From Lytechinus variegatus (lineage: Eukaryota > Echinodermata > Echinoidea > Temnopleuroida > Toxopneustidae), in NCBI RefSeq assembly GCF_018143015.1, contig NC_054751.1, positions 30,581,783 to 30,645,782 on the forward strand: a stretch of 64,000 nt of DNA. The letters run 5' to 3'. The notes beneath the pieces are model-generated. The model was not told the DNA's origin. It ran no database searches and saw only the letters and a list, made by a program, of their open reading frames with translations. Positions 22,200-34,340 of the stretch are shown here, one piece after another (position 1 is the stretch's first letter; the number at the start of each line of letters is the position of its first letter). The position numbers and the translations under genes were made by a program.

Positions 22200-22560
22200 A
22201 TGGGTCCATCTATATAGACCGATAGATAGGGAGAAAGAGATAAAGAAAGAAAGAGACAGAGAAAAAAGAGGGAGAGAAGAGAGAGCGGGGGAGAGAGGGA
22301 ACGCCCACACACTGGTGCCCCACACACACGCACAAAACGCGCACAGAACATAATACTGTGTGATAACTATTTGTCATTCTCTCCCATCCCCCTTTCTCCC
22401 TCTCCAGACTAAACCACATGTGCCCAAATAATCGCTCTCTCTCACACACACACCCTCCCACACACATACACACACCCACTCTCACTCAGTTATCTATCTC
22501 TCTTTTCCCTCTTTCTCCTTCACTCTTTTCTTCCTTGTCCCTTTCCATTGTACATACATG
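22200..22560. repeat. GA-rich and CA/CT-rich low-complexity tracts
   Basis: GAGA-rich from about 22225 to 22300, then CA and CTCT tracts around 22430-22500. The short frames here are repeat artefacts. Confidence 0.75.
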
Positions 22561-22699
22561 CACTCTTTTACTCTGCCATTTTCGCCAATTCTATCCGAGG
22601 CCTCCATTCATTTCCTATCAACATCACACTTCTTCCGTCCTCATCATACTTATTGTTGCTATCTTTCATTACAACAGCAAGTTGTTAAACTTGTCAATT

Positions 22700-23620
22700 T
22701 TCTAATTAGTTGGACCAACCACGCATGACATAAAGGAGCAGTATACCATGGTATGATCTCTATGAATATCTGGTTTATTTCTTTAAAAAGAAACTAGAAT
22801 CAGGACTCGGAAATATTAACACGGTAACTTGTTTCTTGATATTACACAGTATTAAACATAATTTTCTACAGCCAACGATACAATATTTCTTCTTAAATTA
22901 GAAGAAACTGTAGCGGCAACGTCTGCCATTACTAATTGGCAGCAAACAGAGAAATAATAATAATACTAGTACAATAATATAAGATAGTGCAATGCTATAT
23001 GGTAGCCACATAGTACAAAACACTCGAATTTGTCTGTTTTTAATATGAAAAGCATGAAATTCAAATTAAATACCGGGTGAGTAGAGTGTTTGTTTTTAGC
23101 GACGGATCTCAAAGTTACGGCTTCGCGACGAACGTGACGAATAAAGAAAAGTGAACGACATCAAGATCCAACGAGGTTTGCTGCTGCGACAGTCGATTAC
23201 ACAAATAGTTCCAAATCTGTCTTTTCATTTAACATGTGTAACCACAAAAAATATATCATTTCATCTACCTGCTGATTATAACAATTAAGTTGCAGTCTAT
23301 TACAAGGACGAATCTGTACTTTTTGGACAAGAACTCTGGACGCATCTATTTCTTATGATATCTGAAAAAAATGGCCGACTAGATCCCTATATTATCATGT
23401 TCAATTCTGGAATAATAGTTATTTTATATCAAGCTCCGGTTTCACTGGATAGCTCTATACTAATGTTTTTATCAAAATATATCTCGCTTGCAGGATTTGC
23501 TTAGATGTGCTTCATGTATTCTTCATTATTTTATGTGTCACCGACTTAATCATAATCCTCGCTAAATATTATTAATTTGTACGCTCCACTATTTTCGAGA
23601 TTTTGAAATTCATGAATAAT
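22700..23620. other. Intergenic stretch, nothing recognised
   Basis: AT-rich with no supported gene or matched repeat. Confidence 0.4.
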
Positions 23621-23636
23621 GACTGTTCCATTAACT

Positions 23637-23895
23637 GTAAAGAAAAAATATTGGGTAAAATTTTTACCACCACGAGGGGAATTATGTGTCCAACCAATTT
23701 GGGGCAGTATTTTACCCAATGCCGATAGCATATTGTCCAGTAAGATTTAAAAAAAATAAGCAGCAATTACTTTAGAATGGGCACATTTTTCATCACACTG
23801 GATAGATAAAAATGCCCTAAAGAAATGCCCAATAATGGTTGGACACATAATTACCCTCATTGAGCACTTTTATCCAATATTTTTTTAGAGTGTTG
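23637..23895. repeat. Palindromic MITE (TTGGGTAAAA type)
   Basis: Inverted pairs: AAAAAATATTGGGTAAAA near 23644 against TTTTATCCAATATTTTTTT near 23868, and GAATTATGTGTCCAACC near 23680 against GGTTGGACACATAATTACC near 23837. Roughly 250 bp and non-coding. Related in style to the GGGCAA-type MITEs at 39074 and 49905. Confidence 0.55.
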
Positions 23896-24404
23896 GGAAA
23901 TGAAATACAGATTAAAACTGAGACTATATACACATCATGTGCATTACAGAGAACATTGTTCAAAGAGGACACAATATTGTCAAACATAGTAATGGATAAA
24001 GATATAAAAGAGGACGAAAGAGAGAAGAAGAATTTCATAAAATAAGGACAAATATCATTGACTGTGCCGATAGAATACTTTTAAAGACTTAAATCTTATT
24101 TTACACTAATTTTATGCTTACTGATATCTGGTCATAGTAACGATTTCCACATTACATCATAGTTATCTCTCATGTAGATTGATCAATAAAAAAATGGTAA
24201 CTGAGGTCTTTTGAGAGAAACATTCATTACCGAAAAAAATAATTAAATTGTAATATTAAGCATGGGATAATCTGATTTAAGATGAATTAGAGATATTAGA
24301 GAGGAAGACGAGCAGCTAGTCCAAAATGTCGTGTGATATAAATTCACAAAAATGTAATTTTCTCAATATTCAAAGTGATTTTATTTGTTCAGTGGATAAA
24401 TCAT

Positions 24405-24890
24405 CAGACACATTCTAGGAATGTATATTCCATCAGACACATTCCATAAATGTATATTCCATAAGACACATTCCATAAATGTATATTCCATCTGACACAT
24501 TCCATAAATGTATATGCTATCAGACACATTCCATAAAACTTAAAAATATATTCTATCAGACATATTCAATGAATGTATTTCATCAGACAAATTCAATAAA
24601 TGTCTATTCTATCAGACACATTCCATAAATGTGTATTCCATCTGACACATTCCATAAATGTATATTCCATCTGACACATTCCATAAATGTATATGCTATC
24701 AGACACATTCCATAAATGTATATTCCATAAGACACATTCCATAAATGTATATTCCATCAGACACATTCCATAAAAGTATATTCTATCAGACATATTCAAT
24801 AAATGTATTCCATCAGACAAATTCAATAAATGTCTATTCTATCAGACACATTCCATAAATGTATATTTCATCAGATATCATTCCATATCC
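24405..24890. repeat. 29-bp minisatellite
   Basis: About 16-17 tandem units of a 29-bp motif containing TATTCCATCAGACACATTCC, with point variants (CATAAG, CATCTG, GCTATC). A longer block order also repeats: units around 24540-24605 and 24775-24840 share the same variant order, showing block duplication. Open on the minus strand only because the unit lacks stops; not coding. Confidence 0.9.
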
Positions 24891-25689
24891 CCTTTTATGA
24901 GAAAAATATTTTTTATTCATCATATTCCTTTATTTTGTTAATTTTTTTGAATATATATTACATGACTCATGTATATGTTAAAGGTGATCACAAAACTATG
25001 ACCTCACAAAATCACAATTTTTATTTCTTCATAATTTATCATAATACATTCACCAATAAAATCTTCATAATTTTTTTTCTCCTATTTTCCTTCCTTTATC
25101 GTCAAAGAGAACTCACTCTTAACAGGACTAACTTTTCTGTGATGCAAAAGAGACAAGGAAGATATTCGTAATTTGGAAAACCAATTGAAAAACGTAACTG
25201 AGATATTACTGACTTGAATTCCATGTTTAAATCATTTTTACTTGTTTGTTGGTATGAAGATTCTTTATTGGACAAGAATTATAGATATAAACTTCATTTA
25301 TTCATTTGATTCAATGCATAGCAGCATAAGAACAAACTGGCTTGCCATTCTACAAAATTATGACGTCATGCGTAGTGCCTACAATTACAATGTGCATGAA
25401 GATTATTTTTACAAATTCCATCGAGGAACAACAACATCTTAATTCATAAAGCTATGTCTCCCTACGAGGAGGAAAAGGTTATGAAGCAAGAATCATGCTT
25501 GACTTGCTTTGCTGAAAATAATTATGATTCTCAGTGAGATACATTTATATCATAATGTAATTAAAGACAATACTGGGCAACGGTATTGAATGTTACATGG
25601 AAAACCACTATTTTTAATTCTCTTTTTTTATGTCCTTTTACTGTTTTATCATTCAAAATGTATTTTTATATTCACATTTTACGATTTGG

Positions 25690-25800
25690 TCGATAAATAA
25701 AAATTGATAATAATAATAATAGTAATAATGAAAACGATGATGATGACAATAATAATAATAACGATATTAAAAATAACAAATAATAATGATAATAATTCGT
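25690..25800. repeat. (AAT)n-rich microsatellite
   Basis: Imperfect AATAATAAT repeats with GATGATGAC interruptions. Confidence 0.75.
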
Positions 25801-26052
25801 CTCCGTCTTTTAAAAGAGTATTAAGAAACTATCAATAAACATGAAATAATGGTGCAAAACTCTGGTGTAAATCCAAGCGATGAACCTACTCTTCAGGGGG
25901 TGATCTATTGTTTCACCCCCCCTTGAATAGTATGACGTCATGGATTTACGCCAATGGCGCGAAAAATCGACATATCTTTGACCATTAAGATGTCTTTAAA
26001 GCTACATTCACAGGGGCTAAACCAACTCCAATCGACTAGAATCTATATACAT

Positions 26053-26236
26053 CACTGGCGGATCCAGGGGGGGGGGGGCGCAATGGGCCTGTGCCCCCCC
26101 TCCCCTTGAGAGGCACAATCAAAATTTTTAATGTAAATATGCCGTTTTAACACAAGGGTGCCCCCTTTTTCTTTGCATGTCAAACAAATTTTCCTCGGGA
26201 AAATGTGGCCCTCCTTTAAATCCTGGATCCGCCCCT
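26053..26236. mobile_element. Short hAT-type MITE (CACTGGCGGATCC ends)
   Basis: About 184 bp bounded by CACTGGCGGATCCAGG and CCTGGATCCGCCCCTG, with a G run and a C run just inside. It is present in unit A and absent from the corresponding place in unit B. A clean 8-bp duplication could not be found, so the absence in B may reflect a wider deletion. Confidence 0.6.
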
Positions 26237-27590
26237 GCCAGGCACTATAATTCCAATGACATATTATCAGTCGGTTTGATGTTGGTTTCTTTGATATATG
26301 ACTGCCTCACACATTGGTCAGAGTTGCCATTTGGGGACTTCTATTTTTAGAAGCCTTTTGGGATGTAAAAAAAACTGTTTAGGGAAAATATAAAGGTGGG
26401 GATTTTTTTCTATTTAGGGGATTTTGAAGGCTTTGGTGAAGAGTAGTAAGTTAGATTCATTACTTTTCAATACTATAACACTAGATCTAATAGTAACGAT
26501 CCATTGCAGATAGTTAATGAATATAATGAACATCATTTTACGCAATTCAACGGATTACTTCAGTACACTGAACTAAGATGCACGAATCTACATTGCATCA
26601 AAACCTAGAAAATAAAAATGATAATAATAACAAATCTGCCGTGGTATGAACAAACGAGCACACATTCACTAGTTTTTGGCAAGAACCATCATAACAGGTT
26701 CTCACTTTTTCAGAAATAATTTTGATTTGAAAAATCTGGGGAATTTGGGATCCAATTTAATGATTTTTCAACCGTCTTCCGGGTGTTTTTGTTTTGTCAG
26801 CTTGGACCTGGAAACACTGACATTCAAATTATCGAACCTTCGAGTATTCGAAACTTCAGAATAACGAACCCTTGGAATAATGAGCTGTCACTAATTATAG
26901 TCTCAAATTCAAGGTAAATTATATTTTTTTTCATTTAGCTACATCTACTGTCCTAATAGCCTTGTAATCACATAGAACAGAACAAAACCAACGTGTTTTA
27001 ATAGCCTTTTTGATTTCCTGCGAATTTCTTATGCGTAGAACTTTGAAAACAAAATAAGTTCTAAAACAGAGCCAATTGCTAAATACAATTAACATTCAAC
27101 ACATTGTGGAATTGTCACAATGGCGAAAAGCATCCCTATAAAACACCTTGCCTGCCGCCGCGCCACCAAAGGCATTTGTATTAACATGGCCAACAGATGA
27201 CCTAGCCATGTATATTTTTCCTGTCATTCATTACATGTAGTGTGGTGTATCAAAATATATCTTACCCATTCTAAATAACAGTCTGAATATATCTAATGAG
27301 AAACACACATATACAAAAACTGTCAAAATGACAAATTTATATTGAAATTTTCCACAACGAATGATGTTTGGTGATGTCGTTCATTATTTGTTTGTAAACG
27401 AAGTACAAAACAGCCCCGTTACTATTTACAATCAAAATTTTGGTCAGTATGAAATATCAAGTGGAAAAATACCGTTTTCAGTAACTCATGATTTCTTGGT
27501 CCGCACCAGGCCCGCACTAAAATAGTCCGCACCACAAGCGTTCAGTAACATCGCTTTAGTAATTCGCTGGTCCAGACCAGGGCCCCGTCT

Positions 27591-27850
27591 AACAAAGAGT
27601 TACGATCGATCCAATCAATCGTAACTCTATTGAAATCCGTCTGTGTCATAATTTCCTCTACAGGAAATTTGTAAAATGTCCTTTGTTAATAAAGGAGAAC
27701 ACATCAAATTGTCAAGAAATCAATGAATTTATTGATATACATTCCTATCTAAATTTTTTTTTAACAAACAAGCATTTTACATGTTGAAGTTGCTGGCCGT
27801 CCATATAGTTACGATTGATCGGATCAATTGCAACTCTTTAAAACGGGGCC
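27591..27850. repeat. MITE, GGCCCCGTCT..AACGGGGCC, unit A
   Basis: Terminal inverted repeats GGCCCCGTCTAACAAAGAGTTACGAT and ACTCTTTAAAACGGGGCC with GATCGATCCAATCAATCG-like palindromes. An almost identical copy is at 31455-31721 in unit B, and a diverged copy is at 60951-61225. Confidence 0.65.
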
Positions 27851-27853
27851 TAG

Positions 27854-27990
27854 CGGTCCGTAACCCAAAGCATATAACGATTGATCGCATGATTAATATT
27901 TACGAATGATTGTACATTGTAGTCAATGCAATCAATCGTGAAAACTTATTCTACGATCATTGGTAAGCTTTGTGTTGCGGGCTCCAGGTG
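27854..27990. repeat. MITE, GGTCCGTAACCC..GTTGCGGGCTCC, unit A
   Basis: A short inverted-repeat element with internal GATTGATCG palindromes. It corresponds to 31725-31862 in unit B and to the split copy around 53328-54630. Confidence 0.55.
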
Positions 27991-28129
27991 GATGGTTCAT
28001 AAAGCTGTTTATACATTAAGAACAACTTTAAGAACGACTGGTGAACCTTCCTTGTGCGCTAGATAATCACAAATAAAATTTCATGGTGAGTATCATTTAC
28101 CAGTTGATTCTTTACTCCGAGATGGAATT

Positions 28130-28318
28130 ATTGACCACTTGAAGGGCAATAAGCTGTTTAGTCCTAGTATGGCTTCGTCCCTGGGACATGTGGAAGGTCC
28201 ACTTCTCTTCAATTTCTTACTATGTTGGACAAGGTCACTGAGTTGTCTGGCTCAAATTGTCAGGTAAATGTAATTTATATGGACTTTATGAAAGTCTTTG
28301 ATCATGCTATGTAAGGTA
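28130..28318 (+). pseudogene. LINE reverse-transcriptase fragment next to GPCR, unit A
   Basis: Matches 31995-32180 of unit B (SNKLFSPSMASFLGH and VIYIEFIKAFD region). It stops abruptly at the GPCR stop codon side, where unit B retains about 1.05 kb more of the LINE. It is therefore a deletion derivative. Confidence 0.75.
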
Positions 28319-28319
28319 A

Positions 28320-29300
28320 TCACACGGTCACACTCGTCAGAGGATCACGACCGAACACCTTCATCACTGGGCCACAGAAAACAAAATATATGGCTTGGCG
28401 GTAAGTCTTGTTGCCAAAACCGTAGACGAATGGATGGATGGCTACATTAAGGAAAACAATGGCGCGGCTCATGGAAAAGGCAAGCGGACTTACGACACTG
28501 GTGAACGATCGGTAGAGGATGAAGACAACATAAGGCAACCAACAGACTGCGAAGCTGATGACGATGATGAAGAGCAGAGCAGCAGACTTGACCTGGCGCT
28601 TCCAGACTCTGCGATCATTGGCGGTCGCAGCTACCCGACCGGGATCACCCGATTCCCCTTGAGAGGTAACCGGCTGGATCACGGTGAGATCAGAGACGGT
28701 GCGGATGTGGCGACGCAGAACTTGATAAATGCGACAGTAGATGATGATCATGGCGGGTATGGGCAGAAGCCCGTTGGCAAATAGGAATGCGACGTAGCTT
28801 TGACTTGAAATGACGGTGCTGATTCTGCATCCGTTAGCGTCGCCGGATATGTTGCCTTTGAAGCCAAGGGGAGTAACGTAGGGGATGAACATAGCTGTTG
28901 TTAATGAGTAGATGAAGATGGCCAGAATGACACCCCCGATGCGACGCTGGGTAAGCAAAGTCGGTGCTCGCAGAGGCTTGCAGATCGAAATGTAACGCTC
29001 CACCGTCAAACCAAGGACGTTGAGTGTGAAGCATATCCCACACGAGGTACCAAACGACATTGCAAAGAGACAAGCTGGGTTGTTGTCAATGATGTATATA
29101 TCAGTCAATATTTGAATCGGGTAATAAACACAGGACATTAATTCGCCGATGGTAAACGACGCCAGGGTGAACCAGTTTGAAGTTTCTCGGACTTCTTGAC
29201 GACATAGGTAGGTGATAATCATGGCAGTATTTCCCAACGTGCCAAAAATGGAAATCAAAGCATTTGTTACAATGATAATGTTTGTCTGAAAAATGGACAT
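28320..29300 (-). CDS. Class A (rhodopsin-type) GPCR, copy A
   Basis: A 326-residue single-exon receptor with seven predicted membrane helices and a very short extracellular N-terminus (about 8 residues). TM1 (8-32) holds the GN pair with N24. TM2 (42-65) has Glu53 in LASFTIGEL where most class A receptors have Asp. C77 at the top of TM3 and C158 in loop 2 form the usual disulfide pair. ERY is at 101-103 at the end of TM3. TM6 carries CWLP (253-256). TM7 has HPFVY (289-293) instead of NPxxY. A basic loop 3 (about 201-238) and a short tail follow. It should signal through a heterotrimeric G protein; the ligand is unknown. It is 88% identical to the copy in unit B and a distant relative of the receptor at 56334. 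Sea-urchin genomes are known for large sets of fast-evolving intronless receptors; membership is inference. Confidence 0.9.
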   Translation of the reverse strand: MSIFQTNIIIVTNALISIFGTLGNTAMIITYLCRQEVRETSNWFTLASFTIGELMSCVYYPIQILTDIYIIDNNPACLFAMSFGTSCGICFTLNVLGLTVERYISICKPLRAPTLLTQRRIGGVILAIFIYSLTTAMFIPYVTPLGFKGNISGDANGCRISTVISSQSYVAFLFANGLLPIPAMIIIYCRIYQVLRRHIRTVSDLTVIQPVTSQGESGDPGRVAATANDRRVWKRQVKSAALLFIIVISFAVCWLPYVVFILYRSFTSVVSPLAFSMSRAIVFLNVAIHPFVYGFGNKTYRQAIYFVFCGPVMKVFGRDPLTSVTV

Positions 29301-31454
29301 ACTTTTTTAAACTTTCAGTGCAATAGATGGAAAAATGAAGAATTAGAGTTGGGGCTCGTATAAAAAATAGAGTGATGATAACATTCACTTTCAAATGCGA
29401 TGTTGACTTCTGTTATTTCACCCCTTGAGGCAGTTAGTTGCAAAATAAGAAAAACAGTGCGTGATCAACTTACTATCTGGGCTATTTATGTATGTAACGA
29501 AATTGCCCATGCTGATTACCTAGATAGAAAAAATTAATACGTAAAAGTGTATGCATACTAAAAAAGATGAAAGTAGTGCATGTGCTGAGAGTGGGTCATG
29601 GTGTATGCGCATGCGCGAATGGGTATGCATGATCACGTGCAGCTTACTCGTTCGTGCGGAGGAAGTATAGTTGTCAAATGGATTATTCATTCATCAAACT
29701 GCCTCGTAAATTACCCATGTTTCTATAATTGCGTTGATTATAGCAATGACTTTGAGTGCATGAATTTAATATCCAGGGGCGGCGTCAGAAAAAAAAAACC
29801 CAAATAGGAATTCAATTTGGAAATAATGTAAGCAGCATCACAAGCTAACACAATTCCCTGTAGACATCGTGTGGAGATATTACTGACTTGAATTCCATGT
29901 TTAAACCATTTTCACCTGTTTGTTGGTATGAAGGTACTTTATTTGACAAGAATGATAAAGATAAACTTGATTTTATTCATTACATTCAATGCATAGCAGT
30001 TTAAGAACAATGTCGCTTGCCATTCTACAAAATTATGACGTCATGCGTAGTGCCTACAATTACAATGTGCATGAAGATTATTTTTACAAATTCCATCGAG
30101 GAACAACAACATCTAAATTCATGAATCTATGTCTCCCTACGAGGAGGACATAGTTATAACACAATAATTCATGCTTGACTTACTTCGCTGAGAATGATTG
30201 ATTCTCAGTGAGCTACATTTATCTCATATCGAAATTAAAGACACTATTGGGCAACGGTATTGAATATTACATGGAAACCACTTTTGTTTAACTCTCTTCT
30301 GTCATTCTACTTATTCATATTTGATTATTCAAATTGTATTTTGGTATTTACAGTTCGTATTTGTATTTACATTTTGCTCGATTAATAAAAAACACAATAG
30401 TAATAATAAATCGTCTCTATCTTTTAAAAGAGTCTTAAGAAACTATCAATAAACATAACATTACGGTGCAAAACATTGGTGTAAATCCAAGCGATGAACC
30501 TACTTTTCATAGGGGGTGATCTATTTTTTTAACACCCCCACCCCTGAATAGTATGACGTCACGGATTTAGCCAAAAATTGACATATTTTGACCATTGGTT
30601 TCTTCAATATGACTGCATCACACATTGGTCAGAATTGCCATTTTGGGATTTTTAGAAGCCATGAAAAAAAAAGTTTGGGGATTAAAATAAATTAAAATTC
30701 AAGGTATATTAGATTCGATAATATACATCTGAAAATGAAATTAGAAAAAAAAGATAATTTCCCATCTTTTTTTCATTTAGCTGCATCTATTGTCCTCATA
30801 GCCTTATAATCACATACAATAGAACAAAACCAACGTGTAATAAAAGCCTTTTTGACTCCTGCAAATTTCTTATGTGCAGTACTTTGAAAACAAAATAAGT
30901 TCTAAAACACAGCTAATTGCTAAATCATGTAAATACAATTAACATTCAACACATTGTGGAATTGTCAATATGCCGAAAAGCATCCCAATAAAATACCTTG
31001 CCTGCCACCGTCCCACTATGCCCACCAAGGCATCAATTTTTATCAACATGGCTAACAGATGACCTAGCCATGTAATTTTTTCCTGTCATTCCTTACACAA
31101 GTCATGATAATGTAGTGTGGTGTATCAAAGTATATCTTTCCCATTCTAAATAACAGTCCGAATATATCTAAAGAGAAACACACATATACAAAAACTGTCA
31201 AAATTACAATTCATATTGAAATTTTCCACAACGAATGATATTTGGTGATGTCGATCATTATTTGTTTGTAAATGAAGTACAAAACAGCCCCGTTACTATT
31301 TACAATTAAAATTTTGGTCAGTATGAAATATCAAGTGGAAAAATACCGTTTTCAGTAACTCATGATTTCTTGGTCCGCACCAGGCCCGCACTAAAATAGT
31401 CCGCACCACAAGCGTTCAGTAACATCGCTTCAGTAATTCGCTGGTCCAGACCAG

Positions 31455-31862
31455 GGCCCCGTCTAACAAAGAGTTACGATCGATCCAATCAATCGTTACT
31501 CTATTGAAATCCGTCTGTGTCATAATTTCCTCTACAGGAAATTTGTAAAATGTCCTTTGTTAATAAAGGAGAACACATCAAATTGTCAAGAAATCAATGA
31601 ATTTATTGATATACATTCATATCTAGATTTTTTTGAACAAACAAGCATTTTACATGTTGAAGTTGCTGGCCGTCCATAGTTACGATTGATCGGATCAATT
31701 GCAACTCTTTAAAACGGGGCCTAGGGGTCCGTAACCCAAAGCATATAACGATTGATCGTATGATTAATATTTACGATTGATTGTACATTGTAGTCAATGC
31801 AATCAATCGTGAAAACTTATTCTACGATCATTGCTAAGCTTTGTGTTGCGGGCTCCAGGTGG
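31455..31862. repeat. MITE pair in unit B
   Basis: Counterparts of the two MITEs at 27591-27850 and 27854-27990, in the same order and nearly identical. Both were therefore present before the duplication. Confidence 0.65.
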
Positions 31863-31984
31863 ATGGTTCATAAAGCTGTTTATACATTAAGAACAATTTT
31901 AAGAACGACTGGTGAACCTTCCTTGTGCGCTAGATAATCACAAATAAAATTTCATGGTGAGTATTATTTACCAGTTGATTCTTT

Positions 31985-33345
31985 ACTCCGAGATGGAATT
32001 ATTGACCACTTGAAGAGCAATAAGCTGTTTAGTCCTAGTATGGCTTCGTTCCTGGGACATGCACGTGGGAGATCCACTTCTTTGCAATTGCTTACTATGT
32101 TGGACAAGATTACTGAGTTGCCTGACTCAAATGGTCAGGTAGATGTAATTTATATAGAATTTATTAAAGCCTTTGACCAGGTTCCATACATGCGATTGAT
32201 AAATAAGTTTAGAGGCATGGCATCAACGGTTGCATCCTTAACTGGGTGAAAGGCTTCTTAGGTCGTTTTCAGCAGGTCATTTTTAATGGTTGTACTTCGT
32301 CTTGGGCACCAGAAACTAGTCGGATTCCTCAACGGAGCGTTTTGGGTCCAATACTCTTTGTTTTGTATGTGAAAGATTTGCCTGTGTTACAAGTGATGCG
32401 TGGCCTACCATTTTTCAGATGATACTACGATCCTTAGTGAGATTGAGATCGCGATTCTTCTCAGTTACAAGACGATCTTAATATATTACAGTCTTGGTCT
32501 GATAAGTGGCTTTTGAACTTCCATCCTCAGAAGTGTAAAAACTTTTGGTCCTGTGAACAAGGTGTCAAGTTGCCCTCTCACAGGTCATATATTGAAAGAA
32601 AGGTTACATTGTATAAAATCTACAAAGCGTGATGACTCGATGAAGAACCTGGGCATATTATAAATAGATGGCGTACTTTGGTCACATACAGATAATGTTT
32701 CAAAAGCTAGCAGGCTAGCAGGTTTGGTAAGTAGGACATTTTTTTTTATAGATAAATGTATGTTTACGAGACTTTTTAATGCTTTTGTTCGGCCCAATCT
32801 AGAGCATGGTCACGCTGTGTGAAATCCATATAGAGTAAAACATAATGATGCAATTGATAATGTGCATTGAGGCGAGCTATTCGCTACATTCCATCTTACC
32901 TTGAGAGATTGAAGAAGCTTAATTTGCCTACTCTTGTTTATAGACGAGCTAGAGGTGACATGGCAGAGACCTTCAAGATTCTCCATTAACATGACCCTGA
33001 TGTTGCCCAATGTCTGCAACTTAATTCTCACACCAGTACAAGAGGTCTTGCGCACAAGCTTGTCAAGATTAGAGGTAATAAGAATACGCGTTTATTTTTT
33101 CGTTTACATTGACAATCTGAAACTTTTGGATGGAGTAGTCTTCCTGAGCTTGTAGTAGGGTCTAAGGATGTATTAACATAATTTGAAAAGAGGATTTTTG
33201 GTGACGCAATGCAGAATTTAAATTTGATTATAAGGTCCCTCCCCCAGACCGCGCATATTTTCCAGACGTCACTGTATATCACCAGGAGCTGGATAAAGGG
33301 GAACAGAAGATCTTGCGCCCACGATCTAACCTTAATTAACCTTAT
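31985..33345 (+). pseudogene. Decayed LINE reverse transcriptase beside GPCR, unit B
   Basis: Readable pieces in changing frames: SPSMASFLGHARGRSTSLQL, IYIEFIKAFDQVPYMRLINK (motif A), a VLGPILFVLYVKDLP stretch near 32340-32390 (motif B side), a DDLNILQSWSDKWLLNFH-like stretch near 32468-32525, and FRPNLEHGHAV near 32787. It ends a few bases from the GPCR stop codon. The clade is unresolved (CR1/RTE-like). Several stops and frameshifts make it inactive. Confidence 0.75.
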
Positions 33346-33359
33346 GTCATGTAAGGTAA

Positions 33360-34340
33360 TCACACGGTCACACTCGTCAGAGAATTACGACTGAATGCCT
33401 TCATCACTGGGCCACAGAAAACCAAATAAATGGCTTGGCGGTAAGTCTTGTTGCCAAACCCGTAGACGAATGGATGGATGGCTACATTAAGGAAAACAAA
33501 GGAGCGGCTCATGGCATAGGCAAGCGGACTAACGACACTGGTGAACGATCGGTAGAGGATGAAGACAACGAAAGGCACCCAACAGACTGCGAAGCTGATG
33601 ACGATGATGAAGAGCAGAACAGCAGACTTGACCTGGCGCTTCCAGACTCTGTGATCATTGACATTCGCAGCTACCCGACCGGGATCACCCGATTCCCCTT
33701 GAGAGGTTCCTGGCTGGATCACGGTGAGATCGGATACAGTGCGGATGTGGCGACGCAGAACTTGAAAAATGCGACAGTAGATGATGATCATGGCGGGTAT
33801 GGGCAGAAGCCCGTTGGCAAACAGGAATGCGACGTAGCCCCGACTTAAAATGACGGTACTCAGTCTGCATCCATTAACGGCACCGGATATGTTGCCTTTG
33901 AAGCCAAGGGGAGTAACGTAGGGGATGAACATTGCTGTTGTTAATGAGTAGATGAAGATGGCCAGAATGACACTCCCGATGCGACGCTGGGTAAGCAAAG
34001 TCGGTGCTCGCAGAGGCTTGCAGATCGAAATGTAACGCTCCACCGTCAAACCAAGGACGTTGAGTGTGAAGCACATCGCACTTGCGGTACCCAACGTCAC
34101 TGCAAAGAGACAAGCTGGATTGTTGTCAATGATGTATATATCAACCAATATTTGAATCGGGTAATAAACACAGGACATGAATTCGCCGGTGGCAAACGAC
34201 GCCAGGGTGAACCAGTTTGATGTTTCTCGGACTTCTTGACGACATAGGTAGGTGATAATCATGGCAGTATTTCCCACCGTGCCAAAAATGGAATTCAAAG
34301 CATTTGTCACAATTATAATGTTTGTCTGAAAGTTGGACAT
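33360..34340 (-). CDS. Class A (rhodopsin-type) GPCR, copy B
   Basis: A 326-residue intronless paralogue of the receptor at 28320-29300, same length and no indels. By eye 38 residues differ. The conserved features are retained: N24 in TM1, E53 in TM2, C77, ERY 101-103, C158, CWVP 253-256, HPFVY 289-293, and the basic loop 3. Seven of the nine positions 81-89 in TM3 differ (MSFGTSCGI versus VTLGTASAM), and five more differ at 50-66, so change is concentrated in the part of the helix bundle that usually lines the ligand pocket. Promoter-side sequence to about 34690 also matches unit A, so both copies probably share regulation at birth. Both look intact. Confidence 0.9.
   Translation of the reverse strand: MSNFQTNIIIVTNALNSIFGTVGNTAMIITYLCRQEVRETSNWFTLASFATGEFMSCVYYPIQILVDIYIIDNNPACLFAVTLGTASAMCFTLNVLGLTVERYISICKPLRAPTLLTQRRIGSVILAIFIYSLTTAMFIPYVTPLGFKGNISGAVNGCRLSTVILSRGYVAFLFANGLLPIPAMIIIYCRIFQVLRRHIRTVSDLTVIQPGTSQGESGDPGRVAANVNDHRVWKRQVKSAVLLFIIVISFAVCWVPFVVFILYRSFTSVVSPLAYAMSRSFVFLNVAIHPFVYGFGNKTYRQAIYLVFCGPVMKAFSRNSLTSVTV

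Larger units (their letters stand above)
25200..29873. repeat. Tandem segmental duplication, unit A
   Basis: First unit of a direct duplication that carries one GPCR gene. It begins with GAGATA (25200-25205). The junction with unit B is at GAGATA (29874-29879), and unit B ends at GAGATA (38753-38758). Within the unit, MITEs at 27591-27987, a short LINE fragment at about 28130-28318 and the GPCR lie in the same order as in unit B. Unit A alone contains a hAT MITE at 26053-26236, about 480 bp near 26400-26890, and a roughly 1.05-kb deletion at about 28311 relative to unit B. Confidence 0.85.

Noticed and set aside
22210..22485. Cysteine/valine-rich and serine/leucine-rich minus-strand frames
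   Set aside because: Translations of GA and CA microsatellite DNA.
24593..24826. Minus-strand frame with repeated peptide
   Set aside because: Translation of the 29-bp minisatellite; no independent coding evidence.
24405..24890. CRISPR-like regular repeats
   Set aside because: Units are directly contiguous with no unique spacers, and the DNA is clearly animal.
28395..28784. Plus-strand frame of 129 residues (and its twin at 33435-33848)
   Set aside because: Antisense shadow of the GPCR coding sequences; low-complexity acidic peptide with no domain.
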